Shown here: in pieces, positions 34,301-45,819 of the stretch
How the letters are laid out: each line of letters opens with the position of its first letter
Position numbering within the stretch: the stretch's first letter is position 1
NCBI RefSeq assembly: GCF_963675165.1
Contig: NC_087377.1
Coordinates: forward strand, 2,402,824 to 2,466,823
Source of the DNA: Halichondria panicea
Taxonomy: Eukaryota > Porifera > Demospongiae > Suberitida > Halichondriidae
Direction of reading: 5' to 3'
DNA: 64,000 nt
Program-made: the position numbers and the translations under genes
The notes under the pieces: generated by a model
Told to the model about the DNA's origin: nothing
What the model saw: only the letters and a program-made list of their open reading frames with translations
Databases searched by the model: none

Positions 34301-37300
34301 TAGTATGATCAGCATCAGAAAACTGCTGAATATTTGCCATTACATTTGAAACAGTGTTAAGATATTTACTTGTTTTCCTTTTTTGTTTAGGACGCTTCTT
34401 TTTTGCTCCAGCTACTGATGGTTTAGTTGCTCTTGAAGTCGAAGGAGTTGCATCAACTGGCGTACTTGATTCATTGCTAGGTTCAAGTTGCTTCAGAGCA
34501 ATGCTGAGTTCTTGTGGGATAGCAGATGCTTTAGAGTTAGGATCTGAGCTGGTTACATGAGATTTAATAGCATCAGCAACAATGCGTTGTAGGTCATCAC
34601 TAGTTACTGGTTTCCATGTTCTAGAGGGATCTTCTCGAGTTTCCATTTTCAGCTTTGTAGCGTCACGAATTTGTCGAACACATATCCTCTCTGCTGTGCT
34701 AGCTAATGGAGTGCTATTTCGATCTTGAGGAGGAGGCAGTCCCAGAAGGAGATGCTTAGTGGAGGTTTTACCAGTGCCTGCCATTCCGAAAAACAGTAGA
34801 TTAGTAATGTTCACACGGACAAATCCAGCCTTCATGGCTTCATTAAGAGCTTGCTCAGACTTCGATGATTCATCATTGAGGGCCTTTGATTCTGGAATAA
34901 TAGGAATAGAATGAAACACAGTATGCCTGCGCAGAAGTATAACCACTGATATCTATAAAATAATGTATACTTATACATTACATTTCTCACATGCAGTTAC
35001 AATCACTTTCAATTTCATTTTCATTTTCATAATAACAAAAAGTCAAAGTTTAAGAAAGAAGTCATCTGTCTATATCATGTTGAAGCGATCATCTCCTCCC
35101 CTACAATAACCTATTAAATATGCACACATACGTAATATTACACATTCCAATCATCATAATTGACCACAGAACTATTCCAACGCAATCAGACAATGAATAT
35201 ACATGTACATAACCAGCACATAAACAGAGGATCAGGTGATACCATACAATACACGACAGTGATCTACTGATTGACACTTAAAGCACGTTATACATGTACC
35301 TATAAAGACAGCGTTTTTTATGTATACAATAATCACTTAACCGATTCCCCGCGGTTGACGCAAATTTGCATCAGGAATAAGCTGGTAACCGCGGTTGACG
35401 CAAATTTTCGTCAACCGCACATTACTCTACTTTCATTTAATTTGTGGTAAGCTACAACCTTCCTGAGCTCCACATCTTTGCAAGGCTTCTCTCAAAGGTC
35501 AACAGAAGCCATACCGAGTCGGATCACCATAGGTTAGCAATCAAAAATTCGCTTAAAATTTCATGTGAAATTTGTATTTATATAAATTCAATATCAATCT
35601 CAAAAGTGAACATACATTATAACTAGAGCACTAAAGTGCAAACCCTCGGCTGGTGACATGATTATAAAGAAACCAGAAGACTGCATATAGTGATGTTGTT
35701 ATCATCATGCATGACTTGCACAGCAACTCAGGAGCAATAAAACTAAACCAGACTGGAGGCATGCTGAAACATTTGAGAACAGGTAGTAGTACTATAGATA
35801 TATGCACTGTGGATTAGGATCACAGCAAAGAAGCCTGGAGTCTCAGAGAAGTATGGCTCCAGGTCCTGCATGGATCCCAGTCAGCTAAAGCAAGCTTTCT
35901 ACTTTTGGTGACCCTGTTCCATTCTTCCTGGTATATACAGCTTTCTACTTTAGTGACCCTGTTCCATTGTTTCTGGACCGGGTACAGGATCACTTCAGTT
36001 ATAAGTAACGCATGTGCAAGTTCTGTTCAAGCTACATTTTGCTCGCTTTTATTAGACAACGAAGCTTTAACACCGAAAGCTGCCACTATTAGAAGTACTG
36101 ACTTGTTGTGTGGAGGCTACCCATGCTGTAAACGCAGTGCTAGAGCATCCAGGTAAGCAGACCCAGTCACAAGCTTCTTAGCTTTTGCTCGTTTTTATTT
36201 GACAACGAAGGTTTAACATGAAATTCTGCCACTATTAAAATTAATAACTTGTTGTATGAAGGCTATCCATGCTGTAAACGCAGTGCTGTGGCATCCAGGT
36301 GAGTAGATTCACCTGTCACAAACAAACAAACAAACAAACAAACAAACAAACCAAACGACTACTATAACCCGTGGCCGCCCACGCGCCTCGGGTTAATAAA
36401 TACAATTACAATTAATTCTAGGCCTCTGTACATAGGGGATGAGGTATCCTGGATAGTAGTGATAGTGAGTGGGACTTCTCAGACCCATAATATGGTGGTG
36501 GTACCATGGCAGGTAGCAGTGATGATTGTTTCACAGACCTGCATGAGGAAGAAAGAGTATTACCAACCAAGCAGATCACCTCTAGAATCAATGGTTCTTA
36601 CACACAAGTAGCACAGAACCTGACAAACACCAGCCAACAAGCCAGCCATAAAGAATTGAATTTTAAATGTAACCTTTGTTTAGGGTGGTGCCTAAAAGAT
36701 CAAAAGATTATCATGCAATCAATACACACACTAAATTGAATAATAACATTCAGCCACATAATTATAATTGAATTGCTATAACAGACAGCACACTAAAAAT
36801 TGGGTAGATACATGTAACACAGCACTAACTCACAAGCCAACAAACCTAAAGAAGTATACTGAGAATGGCCATACAGTACATCTCATACAAGGGTGACAAA
36901 AAATTATGAATCATGCAACCTTAGACATAATTATGTATAGGCCCCCACAAGCAAACTTACATGCAATGGCACTCATAGGCACATATAAGCAATTGTGATC
37001 CTACAACAAACTGGGAGTTCATAAAAAGATTCAACTTTGGGCACAGAATTACAATGCATATCACAGGCAAACACACAAGCAAACACAGAAGCCAACTAAT
37101 CACACAAGCCAACTAATGACAAATTATGACCTAATCCTAGGTGGGGAGCATAACACAACCAACAAGCCTATTATGTTGGGAAGAAAATGTCCTTACACAA
37201 GTAAACAGTACACTCATAAACCCAACAAGCCTTTTCTTTCACCTGAAAAGGTCAGAACATTATTATGCAATCAACCTCTGTACATGTGTACATGAGCCTA

Positions 37301-37454
37301 ATGAGTAGTGAGCCTAATTGAATTGTAACCTTGGAAGCAAGCAGAAACTTCACACAAGCCTAGGCATAAGAATTAACTTTTAGCAGCACTGATAATGTAA
37401 ATTGTTAGCACAGTGTAAAGTATCATGCCACAGGCACACACAGCACGGGCGGGC

Positions 37455-37529
<75 letters not shown>

Positions 37530-37845
37530 CACGCACACACACACGTGGGCACCAATAGTGAATACACACACACACACACACACAAGCGCGCGCGTGTGCA
37601 CGTGTAGCCACACACACACGTACACCCGCGCGGGCACACATACAGACACACACACACACATACACTCGCGCGCGTGTGCACGTGTAGCCACACACACACG
37701 TACACCCGCGCGGGCACACATACAGACACACACACACACATACACTCGCGTGGGAACACATATACAGACACACACACGCACGTGCACATAAAGATACACA
37801 CACAAGTGCACACGCACGCACGCACGCACGCACGCACGCACACAC

Positions 37846-37882
<37 letters not shown>

Positions 37883-40800
37883 ACTTACTGTAAGCAGTTC
37901 CACTCCTGGCCTGCCTATGGACTCCCACCATCTCAACCAATCTGTTGGCCCAAACTTTCCGGTCTCCAGCATTCTTCACAGCTGATAACAGAATACATTG
38001 TGGATGAGACCAACAGATAGCTAAGCAAATCAATGATAACCCCTTTACATTGCAACACTGCTGAGCGTACATATATAGGCTTCTGTATTTTAAACTCGGA
38101 CTTCAACACACTGCTGGAGCCAGTATACTTCACAAGCTACGTAGGTAAGCGTATAGTATTATTAGCTACTGTAGCTAATAATCATACGCACACAAAGCTT
38201 ACCTCTAAAGTAATCTCTCGCTCTGTCCTCCTTGGCTGGTTGACTCTTCGACTCTTCAGATAGAACTACAAGGTAGCTTGAAGAGAACTGTTACTGTTAC
38301 TAAGGGGTGCACCTTTCTTTGCCACACTGAAACAAATAAATTGAATATCAAACACTGTACACTACCTCTAAAAACAGGCTCTAAACTAACTCAGCTTCTA
38401 CACAAGTATACTTTACACACTCATAAGCTATCTAGGCAAGTGCATAAGCATATTAAATCAGCTCAGAGGCTTATGAAGGCTTATACTAGCTACCAGTAAT
38501 GCTTGCTATATACGCACACAAAGCTTACCTCTGAAGTGATCCCCTGCTCTGGCCCTTGGCTGGTTGACTGTTTCGTTGGAAACCAGGACATCCTGACACA
38601 GTAACTACTGTAGACTACTTCTCAAGAAGTTGAATAAAGAAAACTGTCACTGTTTCCAAGTTATGCATCTTTCTTTGCTAGAGGCGAATGCTGAAAAAGA
38701 GAAAATAATTTGAATATCAAACGTTGTAGACTACACTCTAAAAACAGGCTCTAAACTCACGGAAGCTACTCTTCCAGTATATTTCACACACTCAGAGGCT
38801 ATCTAGGTAGGTGGACAAGCATATTAAATCAGCTCAAAAGGCTTATAAAGGCTGAACTAGGAAAATGATGATCGCTATACACACACATGAGCTTACTTGT
38901 GAAATTATCCTTCGCTGGGGCCTTGGCTGGTATACTCCTCCGTTCGAAACTTAGAGATCCTGGCAGAGTAGCATTTCTAGACTAGTTTGCAACAAAGTTG
39001 CCTGCAGAAAACTGCTACTGCTTCTTAGCTACGCATCTTTCTTTGCTAGGAGCTGATAATGAAAGTAATTTAGATTTTGGTTCCGCGGTGGGCGGTACTA
39101 CGTATGAAATCATAACTGCGGCTATTCGGTTAAACATTGCAATCTGATTGGACAGCAGTTAGAACGAAACATATAATAGTTATACCTAACCCTCGTGTTG
39201 GCCATTCGTAACTATAGCAACGCATATAAAAGCTAATTTAAAATTGCCATTACCGTATAGCGGGTAATTTTCGTGGGGTAAAAAATTCGTTTCACTTGAA
39301 AACAGTGATTTTCGTGAGTCAAAATTCCGTTTAGTCTCGTTGCCTTCATACCTACACCTACGTTAAAATTCCGTGGATGTCAGCTTGCCAAGAAAAATAA
39401 CGAATTTTTACTCTACGAAAATTACCCGCTATACGGTAATAAGCACGAATGCAGCAATAGTTTATAAACTGACATCATCAACTAAAGTACGGTCAATCTC
39501 AGGGTCAGAGTTCATAGTAACATGACTATACATAAGTATAGTGTATAACGTAACAATTATATTGATAAGAGAAGAACGAGAACGGCAAGTCTAACAATGG
39601 CGACAGTACATAAGAATTTGCTGAGCCATAATTATACACTCTTCATTTACGATTGTACCACTGATCGATATTAAATGAATTACTCACTTGATGAGGTTAG
39701 GTTAGGGCCTTCCTTTGAAGTGGATGGAAGTTGTTTGGAACCATTTGGAGTATCTGAGGGTACAGTTAACAATAATTATTTATGTCATGTACGGTACATA
39801 TAAGATGGGAAACAGGTGATATCTATACCAGGCATATATTTAATGATCATTGTTAGGCTATAATAGAGTCTCCTACCAGTTGTTTCTGGTTGTTCATTGC
39901 CAGCATTGGGTGTCTGTTGACCGGAGAGAGGGTCAGAGGTCACTGGAGGAGGAATGAGATAGTTACGTACATGTGCAGGTTAATAGCAATAAATAGAATA
40001 ATACAGTATAGCAGGTAATTTCGTGGGGTAAATATTGGTTATTTTTGTGGGCAAGCTGACCTACACGAAATACTTCCCCACGGGAACGTGGCTTACCGTA
40101 ACGCATGCAATGCAGTTAAACGAAATTTGTGCTCACGAAAATCACCGTTTTCCATTTTTTACCACACAACGCTATACAGTAGTATAAATGGTAAAGATTA
40201 CGTGCAAATGGGATATAAATAATAGTTACCTTTTTGTTTCTCTGTTGGTGGTGGTCCATTCTCGACACTCCTGGAGTCAGTGTCTCCAGTCACAGCAGCT
40301 GTATAGACAGAGTAGCTGTATTGGACCACACTGTGTACTCATGATCCTAGTGAGCTTACATTGTTGTGGTAGAGACTTGAGGTAGTCAGCAATTGTGTGA
40401 CCCACCCGTGTAGCAATGTCAAGAGAAGTCTTGCCATCACCGTTAGTTACACCTGAACAAGAGTGGGTGTAGAAACAAAGATATAACACTGCATGGTGGT
40501 TGTGTTGTACTCACTGATATCACAGTTGGCCTTCTCCACCAAGTACTGCACCACATCTTTGTTTCCATGGGAGTTGCATGCATAGTGGAGAGGGGTCCAA
40601 TCATGACGACGCGTCACACCTGCACATAACACACCATACGCTATTAGACACACAATCAAAACACTAATAGTTATAATTATACACAGTCTAATCAACAAAA
40701 TTAAGTACCATGCAGGGACACTACTTGCTGGTTGTGTTACGCTCTGTAGCTTGTCATTAATAATTATGGACTTTGAACTTTCGATATCCATTTTAAACAC

Positions 40801-43250
40801 TTATAGTCGATTATATTTACCATTCTGTTCCGCATGTCATTTCATGTTGTACATATAAATTGTAACTGTAATAGTCTGCTAGTACTGTAGCTTGTAGCTT
40901 CATTACCATAAAGCTTTAGCACCCGTTGAGTTAGCAAGTAGTGAACACATACTAAAAGAGGCCATTAAAAGCACAATAGATTATCACACTCACTGGGGTC
41001 AACTTTGTGTTGCTCGACTAGTTCCTTCACTACACCCAGGTTGCCACGGTAACATGCTGCACCCAGTAACCTGGCTTTGTCCTCATCACCACCACAGCCA
41101 CGGCTCATCAGGTAGAGGGCAACATCCACACAACCATCATTATAACCTCCCAGAGCTTTGTCCAGTGGTGACTGTCCCTCATCATCCCTCACATCTGTAC
41201 ATTACACACAGTCAAACACAATAGTTATCAGGGTGTTTGAGAAAACGTTTGGGCGCGCGTAAGCGTCTGATGTTGTATTAATAATGATGATTATGTCATA
41301 ATTATATCTGATGGTGATGATGTCATTATTCTATGGGGGGAAGGTTAATTCACCCTCCCTGCCTCTAAACCAGGGCTGCATCCAGGATTTTAGATCAGGG
41401 GGGGGGGGGGGTTTGGGCAATTAAAAATGTAGGAGGGGCAAAGTCATCAGAATTATTATAATAGCAGTACAAATGAATCTGCCAGATCCTAAGGGGGGTG
41501 CGAATTACCCCCTCGCCCCCCCCTCAATGCAGCCCAGCATGTAAACTCTTGGTTAGCTACATACACTGAATAGGACTGTGTCTAATCAACTGGGAAGAAT
41601 CAAAGCAAATGATACTAAGTACCATCAAGGGCGTATGAAGAGAAGAGGGCAAAAACTGTAAGTGGGCGGTGGAAATTAATGTAATATATAAAAATAGATT
41701 AATTTGTGTAAACTACATGTGCAGATAATAAATAGATTGAATGCAGTTTTTGCTCGCACGTTGGACTAATAGTGAGTTGCATGCCCTCTTCTCTTCATAC
41801 GCCATTGATACCATGGATACGGTATGGTTGTGTTACACCATGAAGTAGTGAACACACACCGTATAGCGGATAATTTTCGTGGGGTAAAATATTTTCTTTA
41901 TTTTCGTGGGCAAGCTGACCTACATGAATTTTTACCCCATAAAATTACCGGCTATACGGTATTCAAAGAGGGCACATTAAATCATTTACTCACTCTTGGG
42001 GTCAACTTCGTGTTGCTCAACCAGTTCCTTCACTACACCCAGGATACCATGGTAACATGCTGCACGCAGTAGGTTGGCTTTGTCCTGATCACCACCACAG
42101 CCACGGCTCATCAGGTAGAGGGCAACATCCACACAACCTTTATGATCATAACCATACATATCCTCCATAGCTCTGTCCAGTGGTGACTGTCCCTCACCAT
42201 CCCTCACATCTGAACATTACACACAATAATTACACGGAATCTGATTTAACAGGACTGTGTCTAATCAACTGGAAAGACAAACAGTAGGAGAGGCTATGGG
42301 AACAAATACAGAGCTAGAGACTATCAAAAATCTGACCCGGCTAAAATAATATAGCTCAACATAAATAAAGGAGTACAGAGATTGGCAATGGAATTCAAAT
42401 GCCCTGCAGTTTGGATCAAATCTATTTTAATGTTGAAAAAATTTGGGGAAAAGGTCCAAAGAAACAGACAATTGTCTTACTGTCAGTACAATACTTGAGG
42501 CATAACTATGAGACACAGTTCTAGCATAGATATAGATAATTACTATACGAAGTTTGTACACCTCAGCTACTTTACAACAGTCGGTCATTTCAAATTAAGC
42601 ACTACAACAGGTAGTTTCTGGCAAGACAGTATAATTATATACATGTATGATGCCTACCAGCGAGGGGCATTGTATCAAAGCTTTGGGAGGGTTTGGAATG
42701 TATGAAAAAAATAGCAAATTCGTGAACAATTGTTTCGCTATAGACCAGAAATTATTATCGTGAAGGTATAACTATACACCCAGCACCTTCAGTATGAGCT
42801 CCATGAGTAACAAGTGTCTTCACAATCTCAAGGTTGCCCCTCAGGCAAGCCCAATGTAATGGAGGCTCCTCATCCGCCCACTCGTCACTCCAGTAGAGCT
42901 GGTGGTTGGGGTCTGCCCCCTGTCCCAACAGGGACCTAACTTTGGTGACGTCATTATTGTCTACAGCCTCCCATAAGTCCTCGGCTAACTTCTTTTGAGC
43001 ACTGTACAAAATAGATGGTTGAGGGGTCAGTCATACAGAGAATTACTTGATATGTGTATATAGTTTATACAAGTGACACCATGCACATATCCAGCTGTCA
43101 CTTTGCTGTTACAGTGTTCCACCTCTGATCATAGCCTGCTCTGACTCTACTAATGGAATGAGCCTCCCTCCATGCAATCACAAGGTGCTACCATGAGTAG
43201 TAATTATAGTCTACATCATTGTTCACTTACTCTGAATCTTGTTCAGCCAT
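31359..43250 (-). CDS. Ankyrin-Roc-COR-Death protein (ROCO-type GTPase), 12 exons
   Basis: Exons right to left: 43231-43250, 42787-43001, 41994-42209, 40994-41194, 40515-40619, 40360-40452, 40230-40298, 39877-39942, 39688-39753, 32753-34891, 32290-32391, 31359-31732. All GT-AG; introns after exon 2 all phase 1; total 3,666 nt, about 1,221 residues. The N-terminus has ankyrin repeats ([35 protein letters not shown]), then two Ser/Pro-rich linker exons. The 2.1-kb exon has P-loop [10 protein letters not shown]3 DSGGQP, G4 THKD and a COR-like region ([10 protein letters not shown]). The last exon is a Death-like domain ([21 protein letters not shown]). ROCO proteins are GTP-regulated, dimerising cytosolic signalling proteins; the Death domain suggests apoptosis or immune signalling. 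Intron 9 (4.8 kb) holds a whole TTAA element. Exon 2 uses a weak donor (GAAG|GTGCTG) and has lost the second ankyrin unit seen in the block-A paralogue. Confidence 0.8.
32453..32657. mobile_element. TA-type hairpin MITE, about 205-bp form
   Basis: Lies between exons 10 and 11 of the large gene. Ends CAGTATAGCGGGTAATTTTC / TACCCGCTATACGG; inner CACGAAATTTT and ACTCACGAAAA pairs. A half copy lies at about 31974-32050. Confidence 0.8.
35622..36394. mobile_element. Nested about 770-bp insertion in TTAA copy 2
   Basis: Absent from copies 1 and 3, where ACATTATAATAAATACAATT is continuous. It contains a direct repeat of about 140 bp (36020-36160 and 36165-36305; shared CATGCTGTAAACGCAGTGCT), an (ACAAA/CAAA)n tract at 36312-36351, and an end bounded by TAACCCG / CGGGTTA. 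The class is unclear: a retroposon with a simple tail or a composite non-autonomous element. Confidence 0.6.
37430..37881. repeat. CA/CG alternating tract with a duplicated about 83-bp unit
   Basis: Pure CA runs alternate with CGCGCGCGTGTGCACGTG and CCCGCGCGGGC blocks. The unit at 37586-37668 is repeated at 37669-37751. The long overlapping frames here (up to 230 codons) are Cys-Val or Thr-His artefacts. Confidence 0.9.
39253..39436. mobile_element. TA-type hairpin MITE, best-preserved copy
   Basis: Perfect ends CCGTATAGCGGGTAATTTTC / GAAAATTACCCGCTATACGG flanked by TA, as in Tc1/mariner-type insertions. The arms pair over about 40 bp and contain GTGGGGTAAAA and ACGAATTTTT motifs. The surrounding 39134-39687 has no other feature. 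Confidence 0.85.
40004..40180. mobile_element. TA-type hairpin MITE between exons 7 and 8 of the GTPase gene
   Basis: Ends CAGTATAGCAGGTAATTTCG and GCTATACAGTA; same family as 39253-39436, more diverged. Confidence 0.7.
41371..41535. mobile_element. G/C-run MITE, block B copy of 7457-7624
   Basis: Same position in the paralogous intron; the G run is longer (11 G). Confidence 0.65.
41624..41809. mobile_element. Hairpin MITE with ATCAAGGGCGTATG ends, block B copy
   Basis: Counterpart of 7704-7908, with an internal deletion of the GCATGCAACAGCTTGCGAG part of one arm. Confidence 0.7.
41859..41959. mobile_element. TA-type hairpin MITE, short form, block B copy
   Basis: Counterpart of 7958-8058 in the paralogous intron. 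Confidence 0.75.
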
Positions 43251-43805
43251 TGAAGCTTCTTTCAAACTCTGTCAAATTCTCCCCTCAGTACAGTAAACAA
43301 AGCAAATTAAGTGCCACACCCTCTTTTTGTATTTCAAGGGTCTTTAAGCTTCCGGCCATAAAAACTTAATTACTCTTTCAACAAAGATATTGCGTAAAGC
43401 ACTGAACATCATTTATAATAATTATACCGACACAGTCAATAGTCCAGTCATGTGATCGATCCTACTACACACAAAACAACACTTATAAAAAATAATTATA
43501 CTAAACAGACGGAAAAATAAAATGTTAAAATTCAGCTAAAAGGAACTGCTCCAAATTGATCTACAGTTGTCATTGTCGCCGTAACCTTTGAACCCTCTCC
43601 AAAGGGGGGTGCTCCAAACAAATCTCGTCTTGCATTGTCAGCAGTATTATAAGAGGGCGGGTAGAGGAACGTCCGTCAAAATTAATGGAGTGCTACCAAA
43701 GTCATCCGTAGGAAATGGACTGCCAGTCTGTGAGGTGTGTGTGTGGAGTGTGTGTGTGGGTGTGGAGTGTGGATGTGGAGTGTGGGTGTGGAGTGTGTGT
43801 GTGAG

Positions 43806-43987
43806 CAAGGTGTCATACAGGATTTTGAAGTAGAAGGGGGAAATGTTGCTAAAAAAAGGTCAACTGTTTCAATACTCTGTTATTGTAAAATTGCCAGCTA
43901 TGGACACTCAGTTATACAACTAGTAGTAATTTTAGAGGAGGGATATCCCCCCCCCCCCCCCCCCCCCGGGCCCTGTATAACACCCTG
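43806..43987. mobile_element. MITE with GGTGTCATACAGG ends, block B copy
   Basis: Counterpart of 11037-11208; the internal C run is 20 bases. Confidence 0.7.
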
Positions 43988-44839
43988 GTGAGTGTGTGTG
44001 TGAGAGAGTGAACACATGTGAGGGGTGGGAGTGAACACATGTGAGGGATGGGGGGTTGAATAAGCAGTATAGAGTTGTGTATTGTGGTCACCCTCTATAA
44101 TACAGCCAGGTTTAATAAGGGACCCAGAGTCAGCCTCTGCCCAGCCTAGGGGCCACCACAATAAACATTCTGTATAATTATAAGGCCATGCAAAGTCAAT
44201 TTGAAGTCTCTCAGGCTCTCGCACTTGGAAATTGGCAAGTCAAATATCACGTGACCTCAGCACTAGAAAAAAAATTTGTATGGTTTTTTATAATAATTAT
44301 TATTGACTAAAATTAAAACATCTGCTTATTGAGGAAGTTATGTGTTTCAATTTACGTATAATAATAATCTCCTCAATCTGCTGGCTAATTGCAATTTGTG
44401 TGGCCTAAGGCAAGTAGTGAGAAAATAAACACTTAATTAATTTAACGCCCACTCACACACCCACACCCACACACACACACACACACACACACTCACCACT
44501 GTGGTCAGGTTGGTCTCTGATCCTATTCTTTGTGGAGTGAATGGGACATAACCAAAAGCATCCAGTCCACTGTCTACGCTCTAATGGAATCCTGCATTCT
44601 GATTGGACGGCTTCAGGTTCAATACTCGTTGTTGCCATGACGAATTTGACCCTGAGTTGAAATGGATGTCGTGGTAACTGCTGTAGCAATAGTGTTAATG
44701 GGAGGGTGACAGTTATGGAGGGTTTTGATTGGTTGGTTGGTTTCTTAGCAACAGGACGAGCATTTTTTGGAGAAGGGAGAGTATTTGGCGGACAAGGTGA
44801 ACGCTGTGTGGAGATAATTATAAATTATGGTGAATAATA

Positions 44840-45785
44840 TGATATTATCCTATGGATACTGAAGATTATCACGAGTCTGTGCCAGTAACTGCACGAGTGC
44901 CTGCAAGGCACGAGTGACAGTTACTAGGCACGGACGAGTGATAATCATCAGTATCCATGGGATAATGCATTTATTGCTTGGCAACCAAAATGCAGGTTGA
45001 ATCTGCGCATGCGCAACATGCGGTTGCTTTATCAACCAGAAGAATGCGTAGCAACACTCCCAGTTGAAGACTAGTTTAAGAGAAAGAAAACAGCTAGAAA
45101 GACAAAGAAATAAGACTCTAGAACACCAAGAGAGCTTGCAGAAGGCTACTTAAAGATTTTGTAGAGAACAGACAAGAAAAACGTTGACAACCAGCAACCC
45201 GTTTTGAAAATGGATAGTTCTGAAGGATAAACAGCATGTGCTTGCTTTCTATCATGCTCCAGTGGCTCCAGTGTATCAGAAGAGGAAACATGCACCGCTA
45301 TAACTGAAGAAAAGTGTGACAACCGTTTTTGAAGCCAAAACGACTTTATACAAGCCTGAACAGGCTTATATGGTGGTGCAGTACACTTCTACATGTGCAA
45401 TACTCCGCTCAAAGCACCCACTCCCAACACTGATGCCTGTTTGATGCATTAAATATGAATACTGACAACCTCCTGACCCTCAGCTTCACTGCAAAAAGAG
45501 CACAGAAGTGATACAGAGCATCAGAAAACAAGAAAAGAGACTGATAAACATTGCAATGCATGATTATAAGTGTGTAAACTATGTTTTTCTTGTTCTCTCA
45601 CTGCTGAAAACGTTTTATTCCAAATAAGAATCACTTCCTAGTGTGCAATAACAAGTGTGCAATAATACTTCCGGGTGTGCAATATGGAAAAATATCTGCA
45701 CAGTCGGTGATGAGTCGCTTCCTGTGCAATTTGAATGTAAAACGCTGATGTCAGCACTTATTAAAAAGCAATAATAACTAATACT
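44840..45785. mobile_element. Block-B-specific insertion with a hairpin head
   Basis: Block A reads straight through at the matching site (about 12110). The insert opens with a palindrome of about 120 bp (44845-44965; TTATCCTATGGATACTGAAG paired with its reverse complement; CACGAG motifs inside). It then has about 800 bp without a credible frame and ends with several GTGTGCAATA repeats. No clear target duplication, so the class is uncertain. Confidence 0.6.
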
Positions 45786-45819
45786 TACACAATTTTTACA
45801 CTGAATGTCACTATAATTA

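Larger units (their letters stand above)
35341..39129 (+). mobile_element. TTAA-targeting DNA element, copy 2, inside intron 9 of the GTPase gene
   Basis: TTAA on both sides (35337-35340 and 39130-39133). The left end CCGATTCCCCGCGGTTGACG is slightly diverged; the right end is GCGGCTATTCGG. It has two tandem sub-terminal CCGCGGTTGACGC units. Same orientation as copies 1 and 3. It carries a nested insertion (35622-36394) and the longest CA/CG-rich tract of the three copies. Confidence 0.85.

Noticed and set aside
37373-38072. Overlapping frames of up to 230 codons rich in Cys-Val or Thr-His
   Set aside because: They are read-outs of CA/TG simple sequence, open in several frames on both strands. 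The same applies at 4300-4827, 13437-13778 and 60400-60766.
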